Of a stretch of 64,000 nt of DNA, positions 25,926 to 34,972 are shown one piece after another. The stretch's first letter is position 1. Each line of letters starts with the position of its first letter. The position numbers and the translations under genes are program-made. Origin of the DNA: DATKNA01 sp963755755 (GTDB taxonomy: Bacteria > Actinomycetota > Actinomycetes > Actinomycetales > Kineosporiaceae); NCBI GenBank assembly GCA_963755755.1, contig CAVWLJ010000011.1:248001-312000 (forward strand), written 5' to 3'. The notes under the pieces are model-generated. The model was not told the origin of the DNA, made no database searches, and saw only the letters and a list, made by a program, of their open reading frames with translations.

Positions 25926-27289
25926 GACTGGGTCCTTCCGTCGTGCACGTCGTGCTGATCGGGCTGCCGGGCCGGCGCGGACGGCACGGACGGTGCGGGC
26001 AGGTCGGGCAGGGTCACGGTGACGACCGTCGGGCCGCCGGGCGGCGAGCTCACGTCGACGGTGCCGTCGACCGCGGCCGCGCGCTGCCGCAACCCGATGA
26101 GGCCGGTGCCGCGGGCGAGCTCCGCTCCGCCGACGCCGTCGTCCGTGATCCGCGCGACGAGGAACCCGTCGTGGCGCCGGACCTCGACCCACGCCTGCCG
26201 GGCCTGCGCGTGCTTCGCGATGTTGGTCAGCGCCTCCGAGACGCAGAAGTAGGCGATCGCCTCGAGCGTGGGGTTCGGCCGGTCCGGCACGTCGACGGAC
26301 ACGTGCACGGGCACGGGCGACGCCGCGGCGAGGGCGGAGAGCGCGGCGTCCAGACCACGGTCGGTCAGGACCGGCGGATGGATCCCCCGCGCCACGTGGC
26401 GCATCTCCGTGATCGCCTCCTTCGCCGCGGCGTGCGCGTGGTCGAGCAGCTCCCGGGCGCGCGCCGGGTCCTCGTCCATGCGCTGGCGGGCGAGCCCGAG
26501 GTCCATGGCGATCGCCACGAGCCGCTGCTGCGGGCCGTCGTGCAGATCGCGCTCGATCCGGCGCCGCTCGGCCTCGACGGAGTCGACGGTGTCGACCCGG
26601 GTGCGGGTCAGTGTCTCGACCCGCTGCCGGAGCAGCTGCTCCCGCTGCTGCCGGGTGGGCCCGATCAGCCTGCGCGCGAGCAGGACGTCGACCTGGACCA
26701 GCGCGAGCGCGGCGAACGGCAGCGCGAGCAGGACGACCAGGCCCAGCAGGCTCCACCACCAGCCGGCCGGGAGCGTGGCGACGAACACGTCGAACTGCCC
26801 GTTCGGCAGCGCCCCCTGGTACGCGGGCATCAGCGCGAGGGCGATGCCGGTCGAGAGCACCGTGAGTACGACCAGGCCCGCGGTCAGGCCCCAGAAGGCC
26901 ATCGCGACCAGGTGCGCCGCGGACGTCCAGGGCCGGGGGTCGAGGAAGAACCGCCGCCACCACGGCTGGTCCGGGCGCGGTGGTGGTGGCGGCGGCACGA
27001 AGGCGCCGACGAAGGCTCGCACCCGGGCCCGCTCCAGGACCGCGAGGCCGCGTGCCGACGCCAGGACGAGGACGAGGACGACGAGGCCGCTGCCCGCGAT
27101 CGGCACCAGCACGACCCCGACGACGACCAGCACCGTCAGCACGAGATACGGGACGGCGAGCACGACGTCGAGCACGAGCTGGACGAGGGCGGGCCAGCCG
27201 GCGAGCCAGAGCCGGGCGGCCTGGTCGGGGCGCCGGCTCCGGGCGGCACCGGGTACGGCGGCGGGGCCGGCGACGGCAGGGGCGGTCAT
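25922..27289 (-). CDS. Sensor histidine kinase, NarL/DesK class (HisKA_3)
   Basis: Membrane sensor of about 455 residues. The N-terminal half has roughly five hydrophobic segments: LVQLVLDVVLAVPYLVLTVLVVVGVVLVPIA, then AFWGLTAGLVVLTVLSTGIALALM and WSLLGLVVLLALPFAALALV. A dimerisation/phospho-acceptor helix follows with ERRRIERDLHDGPQQRLVAIAMDLGLAR, where the His of DLHDG is phosphorylated. The ATPase domain shows CVSEALTNIAKHA (N box), ITDDGVGGAELARGTGLIGLRQR (G boxes). The ATG at 27289 is chosen because TACCGT (27302–27297) ends 7 nt before it, fitting a leaderless transcript; a GTG at 27298 is the alternative. Confidence 0.92.
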   Translation of the reverse strand: MTAPAVAGPAAVPGAARSRRPDQAARLWLAGWPALVQLVLDVVLAVPYLVLTVLVVVGVVLVPIAGSGLVVLVLVLASARGLAVLERARVRAFVGAFVPPPPPPRPDQPWWRRFFLDPRPWTSAAHLVAMAFWGLTAGLVVLTVLSTGIALALMPAYQGALPNGQFDVFVATLPAGWWWSLLGLVVLLALPFAALALVQVDVLLARRLIGPTRQQREQLLRQRVETLTRTRVDTVDSVEAERRRIERDLHDGPQQRLVAIAMDLGLARQRMDEDPARARELLDHAHAAAKEAITEMRHVARGIHPPVLTDRGLDAALSALAAASPVPVHVSVDVPDRPNPTLEAIAYFCVSEALTNIAKHAQARQAWVEVRRHDGFLVARITDDGVGGAELARGTGLIGLRQRAAAVDGTVDVSSPPGGPTVVTVTLPDLPAPSVPSAPARQPDQHDVHDGRTQS

Positions 27290-27447
27290 GGCCACCACGG
27301 TAGGCAGCGCGGGCCCCCGGCAGGACGGTGCTGACGGGCCGATCGGGCTTCCGGGACGCCCCCGGCGAGGGGTGGGGCTGTCCCCCCAGAGGATCCGCCC
27401 GGTCGCACCAGTGCCCGGCCGGGGCGCCGCCGCGAAGGTGATTGACC
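27290..27447. promoter_or_regulatory. Divergent histidine kinase / MMPL intergenic promoter region
   Basis: On the minus strand TACCGT at 27302–27297 is a TANNNT -10 element placed 7 nt before the kinase ATG. On the plus strand a GAAGGTG ribosome-binding site precedes the ATG at 27448. An operator for the response regulator would be expected here, but I see no clear inverted repeat. Confidence 0.4.
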
Positions 27448-29696
27448 ATGACCACGACCATCACCACCCTCCCCACCGACAGCTCCCTGCCGCGGCCGCC
27501 CGACTCCGGGCGCCGCCGACGCCGCGGGCCCGCGCAGTGGTGCGCCGAGCACCGCTGGCGCACCCTGTTCGCCGGACTGCTCGTGCTCGCCGGCGCCGTC
27601 GTCCTGCTCGGCGGCGGCCTGAAGACGACCGCACCCGCCGACCAGCTGGTCGGCGACTCGCGCGAGGCGGTCAAGATCAGCAGAGGCGCCGACTTCGGCG
27701 ACCGTCCGACCGAGACGGTGGTCGTCACCCGGCCGTCCGGCGTCCTCGACGCGGCGCAGGTCGGCGCGCTCGGCGGCGAGCTGCGGCGGGCCTACACCGG
27801 CCTCCCCGGCGTCGCGACCGTGGGCCGCCCGACACCCTCGCCCGACGGCCGGACCCTGATCCTCGCGGTCGGTCTCGACGCCGTCTCCTCCTCCTCCGAT
27901 GACGCCGACGCCGCCGCCGGCGGCGCGCAGGGCAAGCAGCCCGGCGACGTCGTGGCTCCGATGCTCGCCGCGACGAGCCGGCTCGCCGCCACGCACCCCG
28001 AGCTGCGGATCGGCCAGGTCGGCCCCGGCTCGATCGACTCCGAGGTCGGGCGGCAGCTCGACGCGGACTTCCGGCGGGCCGAGCTCATCAGCCTGCCCGT
28101 CACCCTCGCCGTCCTGCTGGTCGCCTTCGGGGCCGTCGTGGCCGCCGGCGTCCCGGTGCTCCTGGGCATCGGCTCGGTCCTCGTCGCGCTCGGCCTCACC
28201 GCGCTCGTCTCGCGGCAGATCACGCCGGTCGACCAGAACACCCAGAGCCTGCTCCTGCTCATCGGGCTGGCCGTCGGCGTCGACTACGCGCTCTTCGTGC
28301 TCCGCAGGTCCCGTGAGGAGCGCGCCGCCGGAGCGACCGTCCGCGAGTCCATCGCCCGGGCCGGCGCGACGGCGGGACGGGCGGTGGTCATCTCCGGCGT
28401 CACGGTCGTCGTCGCCATGAGCGGCATGCTCGTCGCGGGCGGCATGTTCACCTCGCTGGCCATCGGCGCCATGATCGTCGTCGCCATCGCCGTGCTCGCC
28501 TCCGCGACCGTGCTGCCCGCTCTCCTGGCCGTGCTGGGGGACCGCGTCGACGCGCTGCGCCTGCCGTTCTCGAAGCGCCGGGCGGCCAGGCGCGGCAGCA
28601 TCGACAGCGCCTGGGGCCGGCTGGCCGGGAGGGTCGTCCGCCGGCCACTGGTGTGGACGCTGGCCGCCGGAGCGCTCGTGGCCGGGCTCGCCCTGCCGAC
28701 CCTGACGATGCGCACCGCGCTCCCCGGCGTCGAGGCGATGCCCACGAGCTTCGCCGCCGTGGACGCCTACGACCGGCTCACGGCGGCGTTCCCGCAGGAG
28801 GGGACGACGGTCGACCTCGTCGTCAAGGCGCCGGCGCGACCATGCGCGCGCCGTGAACGCCGCACTCCGGGCCGCCCTGCCGACCGCGATGGCGACCGGC
28901 CAGGTGGCCGCGCGTCGACAGGCCGCAGGTGAAGGCGTCGACGGACCGGACCGTGCACGTGCTGCAACTGCCGGTGCCGCTGCAGGAGTCCGATCCGCGC
29001 CTCGGAGACGCCGTCGCCGCCATCCGCGGTCAGGTCGTCCCGGCGGTCCAGCAGCAGCTGGCCGGCGTTCCCGGGGTCGCCGTGCACGTCGGCGGCTCGG
29101 CGGCGGACAGCGACCTCACGACCTGGCTGGACGGCCGGCTGCCGTGGGTCATGGCGTTCGTCCTGGTGCTGACCTTCGTCGTCATGCTCGTGTCGTTCGG
29201 CTCACCATGGCTCGCGCTCGTGACCGTCGGGCTCAACCTGCTGTCGGTGGGCGCCGCCTACGGCGTCATGACCCTGGTCTTCCAGCACACCTGGGCGGAG
29301 GGCCTGCTGGACTTCACGTCCATCGGCTCGATCGCCGCGTGGCTGCCGCTGCTCATGTTCGTCATGCTCTTCGGGCTCTCGATGGACTACCACGTGTTCG
29401 TCGTGTCCCGGGTGCGCGAGGCCTTCACGGCAGGTGCGTCCCCACGGGACGCCGTCCGGCTCGGGGTCGCTCGCTCGGCGGGCGTGGTCACGAGCGCGGC
29501 CGCGGTCATGGTCGCCGTGTTCGCGATCTTCGCGACGCTGTCCACGCTCGAGATGAAGCAGCTGGGCGTCGGCCTGGCGACCGCGGTGCTGCTCGACGCC
29601 ACGCTCGTCCGCGGCGTGCTGCTGCCGGCGGTGCTCGCGCTGCTCGGCCGGCGGGCGCACACCGGTCCGCGGTGGGTGCCGGTGCTGCACCACTGA
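27448..29696 (+). CDS. MMPL-family RND-type membrane transporter
   Basis: Corrected length 750 residues. Architecture: N-terminal TM (RTLFAGLLVLAGAVVLLGGG), a periplasmic loop, then a five-helix block with TLAVLLVAFGAVVAAGVPVLLG and LLLLIGLAVGVDYALFVLRRSREE, the Asp/Tyr proton-relay signature. A second loop is followed by a mirrored helix block with MFVMLFGLSMDYHVFVVSRVREAF. Two D-Y signatures are standard for MMPL lipid or drug exporters. The frame breaks at 28834–28839 (KAPAR then DHARAVNAALRAALP) and at 28909–28914 (GQVAAR then VDRPQVKASTDRTVH). One restored CG at each joins everything. Start ATG 27448 follows GAAGGTG. Divergent from a two-component system that may control it. Confidence 0.88.
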
Positions 29697-29722
29697 GCAG
29701 CGCGGGGCCCGAGGCGCCGGGG

Positions 29723-29986
29723 TCAGTCCCGGGGAACGGTCACCGGATGGCGGAGATGGTCGGCTGCGGCGATCTCCGCCATCCGCCGCTGGTAGTCCGT
29801 GCCGTGCAGGCGGCCGGCGAGGATGTGCTCGGCGAGTGCGGCCTCGGTCCGCTCGCCGTTCCGCTGGGCGGGGATGAACGCGACGGTGCGGCAGGTGCGG
29901 CCGACCCGGCGGAAACCGATCTGGCCGAGGACGACGACGACCACGAGGACCAGCAGCACGACGTCGAGAACGACGATTCCGCCCAT
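29723..29986 (-). CDS. Small membrane-anchored protein with SHOCT-like C-terminus
   Basis: An 87-residue protein. A single N-terminal TM helix, VVLDVVLLVLVVVVVLGQIGF, is followed by a short soluble domain ending ALAEHILAGRLHGTDYQRRMAEIAAAD. That segment has the spacing of SHOCT (short C-terminal) domains, where a helix with L..G.I/L is followed by E/Y.....L. The ATG at 29986 is the only reasonable start. It converges on the MMPL gene, 26 nt away. No function is known for such proteins. The SHOCT label is tentative. Confidence 0.6.
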   Translation of the reverse strand: MGGIVVLDVVLLVLVVVVVLGQIGFRRVGRTCRTVAFIPAQRNGERTEAALAEHILAGRLHGTDYQRRMAEIAAADHLRHPVTVPRD

Positions 29987-30046
29987 GGGTTCAGGTGTCT
30001 ACCACCTCGCCCCGCGCCGCCAGGGTCGAACGGCCCTACCTCACAT

Positions 30047-31540
30047 CTACGCCGTGGTCCGGGCCGGCTCCTCCCGCGGCGTCCGGTGCCGGGCGCCCCA
30101 GCGGAGGTCGGCCAGCGCGACGAGGAGGGCGAGGGCGACCAGCACGTCGCAGAGCCGCAAGGCGCCCGCGATCGCCTGTTGCCAGTCGCCGTGGGAGTTC
30201 GCGAGGCGATTGAAGAAGATCGACCCGACGGCGGCGATGCCCACCGCGCTCCCGAGGCGCTGCCCGGTCTGGAGCACTCCGCCGGCGCTCCCGGCGCGCT
30301 CGACGGGCACCTGCGACAGGGTGAGCGTGATGTTCGGCGAGATGACGATGCCGCTGCCGATGCCGGTGAAGAGCAGAGGCAGTGCGACGGCCCAGCCGAC
30401 CGACGACCCCGAGACGCGGGAGAGCACGAGGTCGGTGACGAGCAGGCCGACGATGACCATCGCCAGTCCCACGGCGACCAGCGGCCGGCCGAACCGGTGG
30501 ACGACGCGGCCGCCGAGCGCCGACGCGGCCGCGGAGCCGAGGGCGAACGGGGTGACCGCGAGCCCGGCCTGCAGCGCGGAGTAGTGGCTGCCGTTCTGCA
30601 GGTACAGGGCGAGGATGAAGAAGATCGCCGTGAAGCCGGCGAAGTACACCAGCCCGATGGCGGTGCCGAAGGTGTACGAGGGGGTCTTGAACAGGTCGAG
30701 GAGCACCATCGGCTCCCTGCCCGAACGCTGGTACCGGATCTCCCACAGCACGAAGCCGGCGAGCACGACCAGCCCCGCGGGGATGAGCAGCCACTTCGTC
30801 GGGCCGGTCCAGCTGCGCTCCTGGACGAGCGGCAGCAGGAGCAGCACGACCGCGACGCCGAGGAGCACGACACCGACGGGGTCGAGGCTCGCGGATGGCC
30901 GCCGGCCGGAGCTCTTGGGCAGCCACCGCAGCGCCAGGACGAAGGCCACGATGCCGATCGGCACGTTGACGAAGAACACGGCCCGCCAGCCGGACTCGGT
31001 GCCGAAGAGCTGGATGAGCAGCCCGCCCGCGAGCGGGCCGACGGCGGTCGAGAGCCCGATGGTCGCGCCGAGCAGCCCGAACGCCTTGCCCCGCTCCTGG
31101 CCTCGGAAGAGCTCCTGCACGAAGCCGGAGTTCTGCGGGTTCAGGATGCCGCCGCCCACGCCCTGCACCAGGCGCGCGACGATGAGGAAGAGCGGACCGG
31201 TCGCGAACCCGCACGCCGCGCTGGCCACGACGAACACGACGAGCCCGATGAGGAACATGGTCCGCCGGCCGCGGACGTCGCCGAGCCGGCCGGCCGCGAC
31301 GAGCACGAGCCCGAACGTCAGGGCGTAGCCGGACACCACCCACTGCAGCTCGCTCGAGCTCGCGTTCAGGCTCTTCTGGATCGACGGCAGCGCGACGTTG
31401 ACGATGCTGACGTCGAGCAGGGACATGAAGCCGACGACGAGGCAGACGGAGAACGCCCGCCAGCGCTGGGGATCCGGCTGGAAGTCGCCGTCGCCCGACT
31501 GCGGGCGGGCCGATCCGGACGGTGAGCTCGTCGTGGTCAC
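30047..31540 (-). CDS. DHA2-family MFS multidrug efflux transporter (EmrB/QacA, 14-TM type)
   Basis: Proton-driven efflux pump of 497 residues. TM1 has the DHA2 signature FMSLLDVSIVNVALPSIQKSL; ELQWVVSGYALTFGLVLVAAGRLGDVRGRR gives motif A; IVARLVQGVGGGILNPQNSGFVQELF and FGLLGATIGLSTAVGPLAGGLL (motif C) follow; and WRAVFFVNVPIGIVAFVLAL is diagnostic of the 14-TM group. The GTG at 31540 is chosen over an upstream in-frame start because VTTTSSPSG begins a normal cytoplasmic tail. It is divergent from csoR. A role in metal stress is not implied by the protein itself; substrates are probably hydrophobic drugs. Confidence 0.9.
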   Translation of the reverse strand: MTTTSSPSGSARPQSGDGDFQPDPQRWRAFSVCLVVGFMSLLDVSIVNVALPSIQKSLNASSSELQWVVSGYALTFGLVLVAAGRLGDVRGRRTMFLIGLVVFVVASAACGFATGPLFLIVARLVQGVGGGILNPQNSGFVQELFRGQERGKAFGLLGATIGLSTAVGPLAGGLLIQLFGTESGWRAVFFVNVPIGIVAFVLALRWLPKSSGRRPSASLDPVGVVLLGVAVVLLLLPLVQERSWTGPTKWLLIPAGLVVLAGFVLWEIRYQRSGREPMVLLDLFKTPSYTFGTAIGLVYFAGFTAIFFILALYLQNGSHYSALQAGLAVTPFALGSAAASALGGRVVHRFGRPLVAVGLAMVIVGLLVTDLVLSRVSGSSVGWAVALPLLFTGIGSGIVISPNITLTLSQVPVERAGSAGGVLQTGQRLGSAVGIAAVGSIFFNRLANSHGDWQQAIAGALRLCDVLVALALLVALADLRWGARHRTPREEPARTTA

Positions 31541-31641
31541 CGGTCCATGGTCCTGCCGGGTCCGGAACCCCCGCGAGTCGACCACCTACCCGCTCCCCGG
31601 ACCAGAGTGGGCGTGCGGTGTCCGGGGAGGACGAGCTGAAC

Positions 31642-31656
31642 TACCCCCCTGGGGTA
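31642..31656. promoter_or_regulatory. CsoR-type copper operator
   Basis: TACCCCCCTGGGGTA is a 15-bp GC-rich inverted repeat (TACCCC / GGGGTA) located 22 bp before the csoR ATG. CsoR-family operators typically have such a C/G-tract palindrome flanked by TA. Its position over the csoR promoter suggests autoregulation of csoR–copZ–copA. Identity as a CsoR site is by pattern and position. Confidence 0.75.
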
Positions 31657-31677
31657 TGAGGTGTAGGAGTCGGCAGC

Positions 31678-31959
31678 ATGGCGGCGTACACCGGCACCAA
31701 GGACGAGTACCTCAAGCGGCTGCGCCGCATCGAGGGGCAGGTCCGGGGTCTGCAGCGGATGGTCGAAGAGGACACCTACTGCATCGACGTGCTCACCCAG
31801 GTCGCCGCCGTCACCAAGGCACTGCAGGCCGTCAGTCTCGGCCTGCTCGAGGACCACGTGTCGCACTGCGTCGTCGACGCCGCACGCACGTCGGACGCCG
31901 ACGCGCAGGAGAAGGTGCGTGAAGCCGCGGAGGCCATCGCACGACTGGTCCGAACGTGA
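31678..31959 (+). CDS. csoR: Copper-sensing transcriptional repressor CsoR
   Basis: A 93-residue all-helical repressor that releases DNA on Cu(I) binding. KRLRRIEGQVRGLQRMVEEDTYCIDVLTQ is the family core, and the Cu(I) ligand triad is present as Cys35, His60 and Cys64 (YCIDVL, EDHVSHC). DNA-contact residues lie in the N-terminal RLRRIEGQVRG helix. A TAGGAG ribosome-binding site precedes the ATG at 31678, and a CsoR-type operator lies just upstream. The following copZ and copA confirm the copper assignment over nickel or formaldehyde relatives (RcnR, FrmR). Confidence 0.93.
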   Translation: MAAYTGTKDEYLKRLRRIEGQVRGLQRMVEEDTYCIDVLTQVAAVTKALQAVSLGLLEDHVSHCVVDAARTSDADAQEKVREAAEAIARLVRT

Positions 31960-31985
31960 TCACCCGAGAGGGAACGAGGGTCGAG

Positions 31986-32204
31986 ATGTCCACCACCACC
32001 ACGCTGCCCGTCGTCGGCATGACCTGCGGGCACTGCATCCAGGCCGTCACCTCCGAACTCACCGCGCTCGGCGGCGTACAGGACATCGCGGTCGAGCTCG
32101 TCCCGGACGGCACGTCCGTCGTCACGGTGACCAGCGCCGCGCCGCTCGACAACGCCGAGGTGAAGGCGGCCCTCGACGAGGCGGGGTATGAGCTGGCCCG
32201 CTGA
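31986..32204 (+). CDS. copZ: Copper chaperone CopZ (heavy-metal-associated domain)
   Basis: A 72-residue single HMA-domain protein that carries Cu(I) to the ATPase. The metal site is VVGMTCGHCIQAVTSEL (M-x-C-x-x-C). Its beta-alpha-beta-beta-alpha-beta length is complete, ending with AALDEAGYELAR. The ATG at 31986 lies 26 nt after csoR, preceded by GAGGGTCGAG. The His inside the CGHC motif is common in bacterial CopZ. Its stop (TGA 32202–32204) overlaps the only in-frame upstream start candidate of copA. Confidence 0.93.
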   Translation: MSTTTTLPVVGMTCGHCIQAVTSELTALGGVQDIAVELVPDGTSVVTVTSAAPLDNAEVKAALDEAGYELAR

Positions 32205-34462
32205 CGTTACCTCCCGCCAGGACGCTGGACCTCGCCGTCCGGGGCATGACCTGCGCGTCGTGCGCCGCGCGGGTCGAGAAGAAGCTCAACCGCATGAGCG
32301 GCGTCACCGCCGCGGTGAACTACGCGACGGCTACCGCGCACGTCACCTTCCCCGCCGAGCTCGACCCCGCCGAGCTCGTCGCGGCGGTCGAACGCACCGG
32401 GTACGCCGCAACCCTGCCGGCGCCCCCCGCCCAGCAGCCGGACGACGAGGCCGACGCCGGCCCCGAGCTCGCGGAGCGCGTCGCGCTGCGACAGCGGCTC
32501 GTCGTCGGCACCCTGCTCGGCGTCCCCGTGCTGCTCCTGGCGATGATCCCGGCGCTGCGGTTCGACAACTGGCAGTGGATCAGCCTGACGCTGGCCTCGC
32601 CCGTGGCCGTCTGGGCGGCCTGGCCGTTCCACCGGGCCGCCGCGATCAACGCCCGGCACGGCGCCGCGACCATGGACACCCTCGTCAGCGTCGGCGTCTG
32701 CGTCGCCTATCTGTGGTCGCTCTACGCGCTGCTCCTGACTCCGGCGGGCCGCACGGGCTACGGCGTCGGCGGCATGGACGACGGGGCGGACCTCTACCTG
32801 GAGGTCGCCGCCGTCGTCACCGTGCTCGTCCTGGCCGGCCGCTACGCCGAGGCACGGGCACGCGACCGCTCGGGCGCCGCCCTGCGCGCCCTGCTCCGGC
32901 TCGGCGCCCGGACGGCGTCGCTCGTCAGGGTCGGCCCGGACGGCGTCGTCGATCGGACGACGGAGGCCGAGGTCGCGGTCGAGCGGCTCGTCGTCGGCGA
33001 CCTCGTGCTCGTCCGCCCCGGCGGCACCGTGCCCACCGACGGCGTCGTCGTCGAGGGGCACAGCGCGGTCGACACCTCGCTCGTCACCGGGGAGCCCGTC
33101 CCCGTCGAGGTCGGGCCCGGCGCCGCCGTCATCGGCGGCACCGTGAACACCTCCGGGCTGCTCCTCGTGCGGGCGACCCGGGTCGGCGCCGACACCACGC
33201 TGGCCCGCATCGGCCGCCTGGTGGCGCAGGCGCAGAACGGCAAGGCGCCCGTGCAGCGGCTCGCCGACCGGGTGAGCGCCGTCTTCGTGCCCGTCGTCCT
33301 CGCGCTCGCCGCGCTCACCGCGCTCACGTGGATCGTCGTGGCCCAGGACGTCTCCACGGCCCTGACCGCGGCCGTCGCCGTCCTGGTCATCGCCTGCCCG
33401 TGCGCGCTCGGCCTCGCGACCCCGACGGCACTGCTGGTCGGCACCGGCCGCGGTGCGCAGCTCGGCATCCTCGTCAAGAGCCCCGAGGTGCTCGAGAGCA
33501 GCCGCCGCATCGACGTCGTGCTCCTGGACAAGACCGGCACCGTGACCGAGGGACGGATGGAGGTCACGGCCGTCGTCGTCGCCCCCGGCGAGGCGGAGGC
33601 CGAGGTCCTGGGCCGTGCCGCCGGGGTCGAGAGCGGCAGCGAGCACCCCGTCGCCCGCGCGATCGTCGCCGCCGCCCGCGCCCGGGGTCTCGCGGTGCCC
33701 CGGCCGACCGGCTTCCGCTCCACCGGTGGTCTCGGCGTCGAGGGCATGGTGGACGGCGTGGAGGTCCGGGTGGGCCGCCGCGACTGGCTCGTCGCCGGCG
33801 GACTCGACGTCCCCGAGGCACTGGACGCCGAGGTCACGAGGATGCAGGGCGCGGGCCGGACCGAGGTGCTCGTCGGCTGGTCGGGGCGGGCGCGCGGCGT
33901 CGTCGCGGTCGCCGACAGGGTCAAGCCGACGTCCGCCGTGGCGGTGCAGGAGCTGCGCGCCCTCGGCCTGCACCCGGTGCTCCTCACCGGCGACGCCGAG
34001 CCCGCCGCCCGGGCGGTCGCGGCCCAGGTGGGCATCCCGCCGGACGCCGTGGTCGCCGGCGTGCTCCCGGAGGGCAAGGTCGACGCCGTCCGGACGCTGC
34101 AGGAGCAGGGCCACGTCGTCGCGATGGTCGGCGACGGCGTCAACGACGCCGCCGCGCTCGCCGCCGCCGATCTCGGCATCGCCATGGGCAGCGGTACGGA
34201 CGTCGCCGTCGAGGCCTCCGACCTGACGCTGGTGCGTTCGGACCTGGTCGCCGCCGCCGACGCCGTCCGGCTCTCCCGGCGCACTCTCGCCACGATCAAG
34301 GCCAACCTGTTCTGGGCGTTCGCCTACAACGTCGCGGCGATCCCGCTGGCGGCGTCCGGACGGCTGACGCCGATGATCGCGGCCGGTGCGATGGCGTTCA
34401 GCAGCGTGTTCGTGGTGACGAACAGCCTGCGGCTGCGTCGTTTTCCGCCGACGGCCCGCTGA
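32201..34462 (+). CDS. copA: P1B-1-type Cu(+)-exporting ATPase
   Basis: Exports Cu(I) using ATP; about 753 residues. One N-terminal HMA domain (VRGMTCASCAARVEKKL), two leading TM helices, then the actuator motif VDTSLVTGEPVPVE, the TM metal site ACPCALGLATPTALLVG, the phosphorylated Asp in LLDKTGTVTEG, SEHPVARAI, and the hinge MVGDGVNDAAALAAADLGIAMG. Final TM helices carry FWAFAYNVAAIPLA and MAFSSVFVVTNS, the Y-N and M-x-x-S-S residues of Cu(I) pumps. The HMA domain needs its first strand (TLDLAVRG), so translation must begin before the ATG at 32246. The only upstream candidate in that frame is a CTG at 32201 overlapping the copZ stop (CTGA). Confidence 0.93.
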   Translation: MTLPPARTLDLAVRGMTCASCAARVEKKLNRMSGVTAAVNYATATAHVTFPAELDPAELVAAVERTGYAATLPAPPAQQPDDEADAGPELAERVALRQRLVVGTLLGVPVLLLAMIPALRFDNWQWISLTLASPVAVWAAWPFHRAAAINARHGAATMDTLVSVGVCVAYLWSLYALLLTPAGRTGYGVGGMDDGADLYLEVAAVVTVLVLAGRYAEARARDRSGAALRALLRLGARTASLVRVGPDGVVDRTTEAEVAVERLVVGDLVLVRPGGTVPTDGVVVEGHSAVDTSLVTGEPVPVEVGPGAAVIGGTVNTSGLLLVRATRVGADTTLARIGRLVAQAQNGKAPVQRLADRVSAVFVPVVLALAALTALTWIVVAQDVSTALTAAVAVLVIACPCALGLATPTALLVGTGRGAQLGILVKSPEVLESSRRIDVVLLDKTGTVTEGRMEVTAVVVAPGEAEAEVLGRAAGVESGSEHPVARAIVAAARARGLAVPRPTGFRSTGGLGVEGMVDGVEVRVGRRDWLVAGGLDVPEALDAEVTRMQGAGRTEVLVGWSGRARGVVAVADRVKPTSAVAVQELRALGLHPVLLTGDAEPAARAVAAQVGIPPDAVVAGVLPEGKVDAVRTLQEQGHVVAMVGDGVNDAAALAAADLGIAMGSGTDVAVEASDLTLVRSDLVAAADAVRLSRRTLATIKANLFWAFAYNVAAIPLAASGRLTPMIAAGAMAFSSVFVVTNSLRLRRFPPTAR

Positions 34463-34463
34463 G

Positions 34464-34667
34464 TCAGCCCTGGCTCGCGGGCGGGCGCCGGTCGTCGAGG
34501 CGCTCCCGTTCGTCGGGCGCGCCACCCGTGATGGCCTCGGTCCGGCGGCCGCGCGCCAGGTAGTCGCGGAGCACGGCCTCGACCGCGTCCTGTGCGTTCC
34601 GGATGTCGGCGAGCACCATGACGTCGAGCACGAGATCGGCGGGCAGCGCCACGGTGACCTTCGCCAT
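34464..34667 (-). CDS. Ribbon-helix-helix-like small protein (orphan VapB/antitoxin-type)
   Basis: A 67-residue protein starting MAKVTVALPADLVLDVMVLADI, then RNAQDAVEAVLRDYLARGRR, which matches the strand–helix–helix order of RHH/VapB-type antitoxins. The C-terminal 25 residues are charged and disordered (APDERERLDDRRPPASQG). No toxin-like gene of normal size sits on either side: copA ends 1 nt away and ytfQ starts 300 nt away on the other strand. It is therefore an orphan antitoxin or a small DNA-binding regulator. It is read from ATG 34667. Function uncertain. Confidence 0.6.
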   Translation of the reverse strand: MAKVTVALPADLVLDVMVLADIRNAQDAVEAVLRDYLARGRRTEAITGGAPDERERLDDRRPPASQG

Positions 34668-34972
34668 GGTCGGACCCTAGCCTCGGGATGCGACGCGCAG
34701 GTACCTCCGGGCCCGCCTTCTCCTCGCGGGCCCGACGTCGCGGCCGCCACCTTTTCCCCTGCTGGGCCTGATCCATGCAGGGCGACCTCTTTCGTTACAT
34801 ATATGTGACATCGGCCCGTCTTGTCGCGTTCGCGACGCGCTCTCTACGGTGACCGCAGTTCGGGACGGCGTCTCGAGAAACGGGACCGCGACAGCCCGGG
34901 AATCGCCCCACGAGGACCCGAACTCAGGACCGGTAGCGACGGCTGACCGGCGTCGATCGCTGAGGAGACGCG
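34668..34972 (+). promoter_or_regulatory. ytfQ promoter and leader with two inverted repeats
   Basis: An AT-rich near-palindrome GTTACATATATGTGAC lies at 34794–34809 (one mismatched pair). A -35-like TTGTCG at 34821–34826 and -10-like TACGGT at 34845–34850 are 18 nt apart. Between them GTCGCG/TT/CGCGAC at 34823–34836 is a perfect 6-bp-arm inverted repeat overlapping the -35 element. A GAGGAG ribosome-binding site precedes the TTG at 34973. The rest of the roughly 120-nt leader shows no structure I can name. The arrangement suggests repression by a sugar-responsive regulator that is not in the window. Confidence 0.55.

Noticed and set aside
31678..31959. RcnR/FrmR-type nickel or formaldehyde regulator
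   Set aside because: The Cys–His–Cys copper triad and adjacent copZ–copA indicate CsoR.
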